A stretch of DNA of 18,460 nt from Alphaproteobacteria bacterium UBA6062 (GTDB lineage: Bacteria; Pseudomonadota; Alphaproteobacteria; Sneathiellales; Sneathiellaceae): assembly GCA_002428885.1 (NCBI GenBank), contig DIYE01000166.1:1-18460 (forward strand). The letters run 5' to 3'. The translations under genes were made by a program, and so were the position numbers. Shown here piece after piece: positions 14,988 through 18,460 of the stretch. The notes under the pieces are model-generated. The model had not been told where the DNA came from and ran no database searches. It saw only the letters and a list, made by a program, of their open reading frames with translations. Each line of letters opens with the position of its first letter. The first letter of the stretch is position 1.

Positions 14988-15593
14988 TTACCGGCGGCTA
15001 ACATCCTCCAATGTCAGAATGCAGCCGTCTTTGCTTGTCAAACTCTGGTGTTTATTGACAGACATATTCCAACATTTTGCGGCTTTGGTCAATTCCGCAT
15101 CTACATCTTGACCTTTAAGGAAGCAAAATTCGGTTTTTGGATGAGAGAAAGGTTCTGCATATTCCAGCAATTTTTCTACCGGAGCCAGCGCTCTTGCGGA
15201 AATAACTTCCGCAGGAAAAGCGTCAATTTTCTCGATACGCTGATTATGGACCGTGATCGGCGTCGATGTTTCACGTGAAACCTCACGCATAAAAAGACAC
15301 TTTCTTTGATCGCTTTCGACCACGTGAATATCAAAATCAGAAACCATAGCCACGACCAAAGCCGGAAACCCTGCCCCACTTCCGAAATCGATCCAGGTTC
15401 CGGATGTTGCCCTTACGTGAGTCAAAATCTGATAGCTATCCAGAATATGCCTCTCCCACACATGAGGCAGTGTGGATTTGGAAACAAGATTGATGGCCTT
15501 TTGCCACTTGTTTAATAGGACCACATAGGTTCGCAGCTTATCCAATGTTTCACGTGAAACACCGGTAATATCCAGAAACTCACTTTCAGTCAT
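14988..15593 (-). CDS. rsmG: 16S rRNA (guanine527-N7)-methyltransferase RsmG
   Basis: This 201-residue SAM-dependent enzyme methylates G527 of 16S rRNA; loss of it causes low-level streptomycin resistance in other bacteria. The SAM-binding motif WIDFGSGAGFPALVVA starts at residue 67. NLVSKS and the WERHILDS segment (about 46-53) precede it, as in the family. Two parS sites lie inside the gene, both read in the same frame as Val-Ser-Arg-Glu-Thr (residues 12-16 and 105-109). The second is in the segment MREVSRETSTPI. The gene starts 22 bp after mnmG and ends 15 bp before parA. Its C-terminus (LEDVSRR) is slightly shorter than in some homologues but complete. Confidence 0.96.
   Translation of the reverse strand: MTESEFLDITGVSRETLDKLRTYVVLLNKWQKAINLVSKSTLPHVWERHILDSYQILTHVRATSGTWIDFGSGAGFPALVVAMVSDFDIHVVESDQRKCLFMREVSRETSTPITVHNQRIEKIDAFPAEVISARALAPVEKLLEYAEPFSHPKTEFCFLKGQDVDAELTKAAKCWNMSVNKHQSLTSKDGCILTLEDVSRR
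15267..15282. promoter_or_regulatory. parS site inside rsmG (one mismatch)
   Basis: TGTTTCACGTGAAACC matches the bacterial parS consensus TGTTTCACGTGAAACA at 15 of 16 bases; only the last outer base differs. It is about 0.3 kb upstream of the parA start and encodes Val-Ser-Arg-Glu-Thr on the minus strand. Confidence 0.85.
15546..15561. promoter_or_regulatory. parS site inside rsmG (perfect)
   Basis: TGTTTCACGTGAAACA is a perfect 16-bp palindrome identical to the consensus ParB-loading site. It lies in the first codons of rsmG and again encodes Val-Ser-Arg-Glu-Thr. Confidence 0.95.
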
Positions 15594-15615
15594 TTAAGCG
15601 GTTATCCTCACGCAG

Positions 15616-17481
15616 CTATCCTGCCTGTTTTCGGTGATCACCGCGTTTAACGTAGGAAAGAAGAGCGGTAAGAGCCGCAGGAGTGACACCGGAAATACGC
15701 GCCGCCTGACCCAGTGTAGAAGGCCTAACATTCTGTAATTTCTGACAAACTTCAGCCGACAATCCACCGATGGCCGCAAAGTCCAGATCCTGCGGCAGGA
15801 TCAAGGCTTCGTCTTTTCGGAACTCCAGGATATCCGCCTTCTGCCGTTCCAGATAGCCGCTATACTGGGCATTGATCGCAATTTGTTCGAGAATTTTCGG
15901 ATCAAACTTTAGCGTTTCCGGCCAGATCCGGGCGATATCATCAAGAGAGATATCCGGATAGGCCAGGAGATCGGAAGCGGACCGCCGGACCCCGTCCTGA
16001 TTAACGTTCAATCCTTCTTTCCGCGCTTCATTGGGCGTCAGCTTCAGATGATCGAAAAGAGCGGCTGCTTCCTCCAGCGCCTGTTTCTTTTCCTGAAACG
16101 CCGTTTCCCGTTCAGACCCCACACAGCCAATATCGAGCCCGAGATCGGTGAGACGGGCATCTGCGTTGTCTGCCCGAAGGATCAGCCGATATTCCGCCCG
16201 GCTGGTAAACATGCGGTAAGGCTCTTTCGTTCCCCGGGTTACCAGATCATCAATCATCACACCGATATAGGCATCTGCCCGATCCAGGATAAAACTCCCC
16301 TGCCCGCCGGCAGACCGGGCCGCGTTAAGACCGGCCATAAGTCCCTGTGCGGCTGCTTCTTCATAACCGGTCGTGCCATTGATCTGCCCGGCCAGATAGA
16401 GGTTTTTTAATCGCCGGGTTTCCAGAGTGGGCTTTAATTCCCTGGGATCAATAAAGTCATACTCGATCGCATAACCGGCCTGGTAAAATTCCACCTTTTC
16501 CAGGCCTGGAATGGATCTTAGAAAAGCCGTCTGGACATCAACCGGAAGAGATGTGGACATGCCGTTGGGATAGACCGTATCAACGTCTAAACCTTCCGGT
16601 TCCAGAAATATCTGATGGCTGTTTTTGTCGGCAAACCGGACGACTTTATCTTCGATAGAGGGACAATAGCGAGGGCCGGTTCCCTCAATTTCCCCTGAAT
16701 ACATAGGTGCGCGATGCAGATTATCCCGAATGATCCGGTGGGTTTCCTCTGTCGTTGCGGTGATATGACAGGAGATCTGCGGAGTTTTAATCTCCTGGGT
16801 CAAAAAGGAAAAAGGAACAGGGGTTTCATCACCCGGCTGTTCTTCCAGAACGGACCAGTTAATGGTTTTACCGTCAAGCCGCGCCGGCGTTCCGGTTTTC
16901 AGGCGACCGAGTTCAAACCCTGTCCGTTCAAGCGTATCAGATAATCCGTTGGAGGGCGCATCTCCGATCCGACCGGCCGGTATTTTTTTCTCGCCCATAT
17001 GAATGAGGCCGCGCAGAAAAGTACCGGTTGTCAGGATAACCTTGCCCGCAGGAATTTCTTCTCCGTCACTGGTGATGACGCCTGTAACAGCGCCCTCTTT
17101 CACGGTCAGGTCTTCAATAGCGGCTTCGCAGATCTCCAGATTTTCCTGTTGCTGAAGGATATCCTGCATCGCCTTTTTATAAAGCTTGCGGTCAGACTGG
17201 GCTCTCGGTCCTCTCACCGCCGGACCTTTTCGGCGATTGAGCAAACGGAACTGGATACCGGCAGCGTCAGCCACCCGGCCCATCACACCATCCAGCGCAT
17301 CAATCTCACGCACCAGGTGACCCTTACCCAATCCGCCAATCGCCGGATTACAGGACATAGCACCAATGGTATCAAATTTATGGGTTACCAGAAGGGTGTT
17401 TGCCCCCAGGCGCGCCGAGGCTGCTGCGGCTTCACATCCCGCATGTCCTCCGCCAATTACAATTACGTCATATACCGTCAT
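15616..17481 (-). CDS. mnmG: tRNA uridine-5-carboxymethylaminomethyl(34) synthesis enzyme MnmG
   Basis: This FAD-dependent enzyme works with MnmE to install the carboxymethylaminomethyl group on wobble U34 of certain tRNAs. From the chosen ATG it has 621 residues, the usual size. The FAD motif is VIVIGGGHAGCEAA near the N-terminus. MSCNPAIGGLGKGHLVREIDALDG, GTFLRGLIHMGEKKIPAGR, GTGPRYCPSIEDKVVRF and GQINGTTGYEEAAAQGL are all family signatures. The C-terminal helical domain ends near YVKRGDHRKQAG. A GTG at 17490 would add three residues (MAP), but MTVYDVIVIGGG is the common family start. No Shine-Dalgarno precedes the ATG. A promoter-like sequence lies so close upstream that the message could be leaderless. 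Confidence 0.98.
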   Translation of the reverse strand: MTVYDVIVIGGGHAGCEAAAASARLGANTLLVTHKFDTIGAMSCNPAIGGLGKGHLVREIDALDGVMGRVADAAGIQFRLLNRRKGPAVRGPRAQSDRKLYKKAMQDILQQQENLEICEAAIEDLTVKEGAVTGVITSDGEEIPAGKVILTTGTFLRGLIHMGEKKIPAGRIGDAPSNGLSDTLERTGFELGRLKTGTPARLDGKTINWSVLEEQPGDETPVPFSFLTQEIKTPQISCHITATTEETHRIIRDNLHRAPMYSGEIEGTGPRYCPSIEDKVVRFADKNSHQIFLEPEGLDVDTVYPNGMSTSLPVDVQTAFLRSIPGLEKVEFYQAGYAIEYDFIDPRELKPTLETRRLKNLYLAGQINGTTGYEEAAAQGLMAGLNAARSAGGQGSFILDRADAYIGVMIDDLVTRGTKEPYRMFTSRAEYRLILRADNADARLTDLGLDIGCVGSERETAFQEKKQALEEAAALFDHLKLTPNEARKEGLNVNQDGVRRSASDLLAYPDISLDDIARIWPETLKFDPKILEQIAINAQYSGYLERQKADILEFRKDEALILPQDLDFAAIGGLSAEVCQKLQNVRPSTLGQAARISGVTPAALTALLSYVKRGDHRKQAG

Positions 17482-17488
17482 GGGCGCC

Positions 17489-17516
17489 ACTTTATAAAGA
17501 GACTTTCAAATGTCAA
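17489..17516 (-). promoter_or_regulatory. Putative promoter of mnmG, possibly leaderless
   Basis: On the minus strand TTGACA (17511-17516), a 16-bp spacer and TAAAGT (17489-17494) are followed by 7 bp and then the mnmG ATG at 17481. Transcription would begin at or next to the A of ATG. TATAAA at 17491-17496 overlaps but gives only a 14-bp spacer. The parS site lies about 30 bp upstream of the -35. Confidence 0.4.
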
Positions 17517-17547
17517 AAGAATTGTGATGGAAGGGAATATTGGAGCA

Positions 17548-17563
17548 TGTTTCACGTGAAACA
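17548..17563. promoter_or_regulatory. parS site between mnmE and mnmG (perfect)
   Basis: TGTTTCACGTGAAACA is identical to the consensus ParB-loading palindrome. It lies in the 96-bp gap between mnmE and mnmG, the only one of the three sites outside a coding region, and upstream of the putative mnmG promoter. Confidence 0.95.
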
Positions 17564-17577
17564 TTCCGGAACCGGTC

Positions 17578-18460
17578 CTACTTTCCGATACAAAAATCCC
17601 CAAAAACAACATCCAGAACATCTTCTACATCAACCCGACCTGTGATTCGACCCAAAGCCCGGGCAGCAAGGCGTATATCTTCTGCTGCCAGCTCCGGATC
17701 CGGGGCCTTTTCGAACCGGTTGAGGGCTTGCAGACAGTCCTCCAGTGCCTGTCGGTGACGTTGTCGGGTTAGCGACGGGGCACCGGAAACATCAAGCCTG
17801 GAAACAACGTCTTCCTCCAGCTTATTCAAGAATGCAATCAGCCCCTCCTCTGTCTTGACGGACAGGCCGAACTGATGATCCTGTTCTGTCGTAAAACCCG
17901 CCTCTTCAAGATCAATTTTGTTGATCAGATGAAAGCTTCCCTCTTCTACAAGATCCCCAAATTCCGTCTCTTTTAACGGCGGATCGTCCGGCAATGTCAT
18001 AAAGATCCGGATATCCGCCCGCTCGGCCCGCTGTCTGGCCCGTCGAACACCCTCCTGTTCCACCTGATCGCTGGCCTCTCTGAGACCGGCCGTATCAGCA
18101 ATCGTGACCGGATATCCCGCCAGATCCAGATGAACCTCCACAATATCCCGGGTTGTACCGGCCTGATCCGAGACGATGGCCGCATCCCGCCTGGCCAACT
18201 TATTGAGAAGGCTTGATTTTCCCACATTCGGCGCGCCCAGAATAACCACATCCAGACCCTCCCGGATCTTTTCGCCGCGATGTCCATCCGCCAGATGAGA
18301 GGAAATATTCGCCGCCAGAGCCTGTATTTTTGGCCTGATGGCCCCGGCAACCCCATCCGGCAGATCCTCATCCGGAAAATCGATATCCGCTTCCAGATGG
18401 GCAAGAGACGAGATCAGTTCGGTCCGCCAGCCATTGTAAATCTCACCAAGTTCTCCCCGC
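17578..18460 (-). CDS. mnmE: tRNA modification GTPase MnmE (5' end outside window)
   Basis: The frame is open to the right edge, giving 294 codons of the C-terminal part of a protein that is normally about 440-460 residues. The formyl-THF-binding N-terminal domain lies beyond the window. Reading in from the edge, RGELGEIYNGWR and LEADIDFPDEDLP belong to the central helical domain. The inserted G domain follows with GAPNVGKSSLLN (G1), GTTRDIVE (G2), DTAGLRE (G3) and NKID (G4). The protein ends in FCIGK, the invariant C-terminus whose cysteine is needed for tRNA modification. The GTG near 18249 lies inside the G domain and is not a real start. MnmE partners with MnmG, encoded next on the same strand. 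Confidence 0.97.
   Translation of the reverse strand, partial: RGELGEIYNGWRTELISSLAHLEADIDFPDEDLPDGVAGAIRPKIQALAANISSHLADGHRGEKIREGLDVVILGAPNVGKSSLLNKLARRDAAIVSDQAGTTRDIVEVHLDLAGYPVTIADTAGLREASDQVEQEGVRRARQRAERADIRIFMTLPDDPPLKETEFGDLVEEGSFHLINKIDLEEAGFTTEQDHQFGLSVKTEEGLIAFLNKLEEDVVSRLDVSGAPSLTRQRHRQALEDCLQALNRFEKAPDPELAAEDIRLAARALGRITGRVDVEDVLDVVFGDFCIGK

Noticed and set aside
14631..15278. 215-codon plus-strand open frame across parA and rsmG
   Set aside because: It spans two well-supported genes on the opposite strand and has no domain or ribosome site.
15326..15336. CACGTGAA-like sequence in rsmG as a fourth parS
   Set aside because: Only the central CACGTG and part of one arm match; the other arm does not fit the palindrome.
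15602..15610. TTATCCTCA, close to a DnaA box (TTATCCACA), near the mnmG end
   Set aside because: It is a single imperfect match with no cluster of boxes or AT-rich unwinding region; no origin of replication is supported in this window.
17578..18249. A complete short GTPase gene starting at 18249
   Set aside because: The frame is open to the window edge and the upstream codons encode conserved MnmE sequence (RGELGEIYNGWR, LEADIDFPDEDLP); the GTG is internal to the G domain.

Overview
This 18.5 kb window looks like chromosomal DNA of moderate GC content from an alphaproteobacterium. The strongest evidence is the block mnmE-mnmG-rsmG-parA-parB (minus strand) converging on leuS-lptE-holA (plus strand), with a DUF3576 lipoprotein gene upstream of leuS. 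This arrangement is conserved beside the replication origin in many alphaproteobacteria. Three parS sites (core TTTCACGTGAAA) around rsmG and mnmG confirm a chromosome-partitioning locus. The genus cannot be fixed from sequence alone; a marine lineage such as Sneathiellales or Kordiimonadales would fit, but that is a guess.

Layout. Positions 79-4375 hold small accessory and housekeeping genes: an EamA-type exporter (-), a cytoplasmic-looking L,D-transpeptidase-fold protein (+), a TetR regulator (-) divergent from a MATE efflux pump (+), and the PLP-homeostasis protein YggS (-). Positions 4475-6720 hold a ThiE/TenI-superfamily protein (+) converging on a tandem pair of paralogous sulfotransferases (-). 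Positions 6784-7939 hold a classical outer-membrane porin (-) with a UUCG-loop terminator. A gene-free stretch (7940-8369) carries the porin promoter region and a perfect 20-bp direct repeat with a 31-bp period. Positions 8370-13121 (+) hold the DUF3576 lipoprotein, a strong terminator, then leuS-lptE-holA with overlapping or nearly abutting genes. Positions 13176-18460 (-) hold the run mnmE-mnmG-rsmG-parA-parB, with mnmE cut by the right edge.

How the genes work together. MnmE and MnmG form the complex that modifies the tRNA wobble uridine. RsmG methylates 16S rRNA. ParA, ParB and the three parS sites segregate the origin region. LptE places LPS at the outer membrane, HolA is the delta subunit of the polymerase III clamp loader, and LeuS charges tRNA-Leu. 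The TetR/MATE pair looks like a self-contained repressor-pump module, with two abutting 13-bp palindromes lying over the putative pump promoter. No mobile element, CRISPR array, rRNA or tRNA gene was seen. No clearly new multi-gene system is evident. The points most worth following up are the TetR operator, the direct repeat, the ThiE-like protein without the usual metal-site aspartates, the sulfotransferase pair with unknown acceptor, and a possible leaderless start for mnmG beside a parS site.
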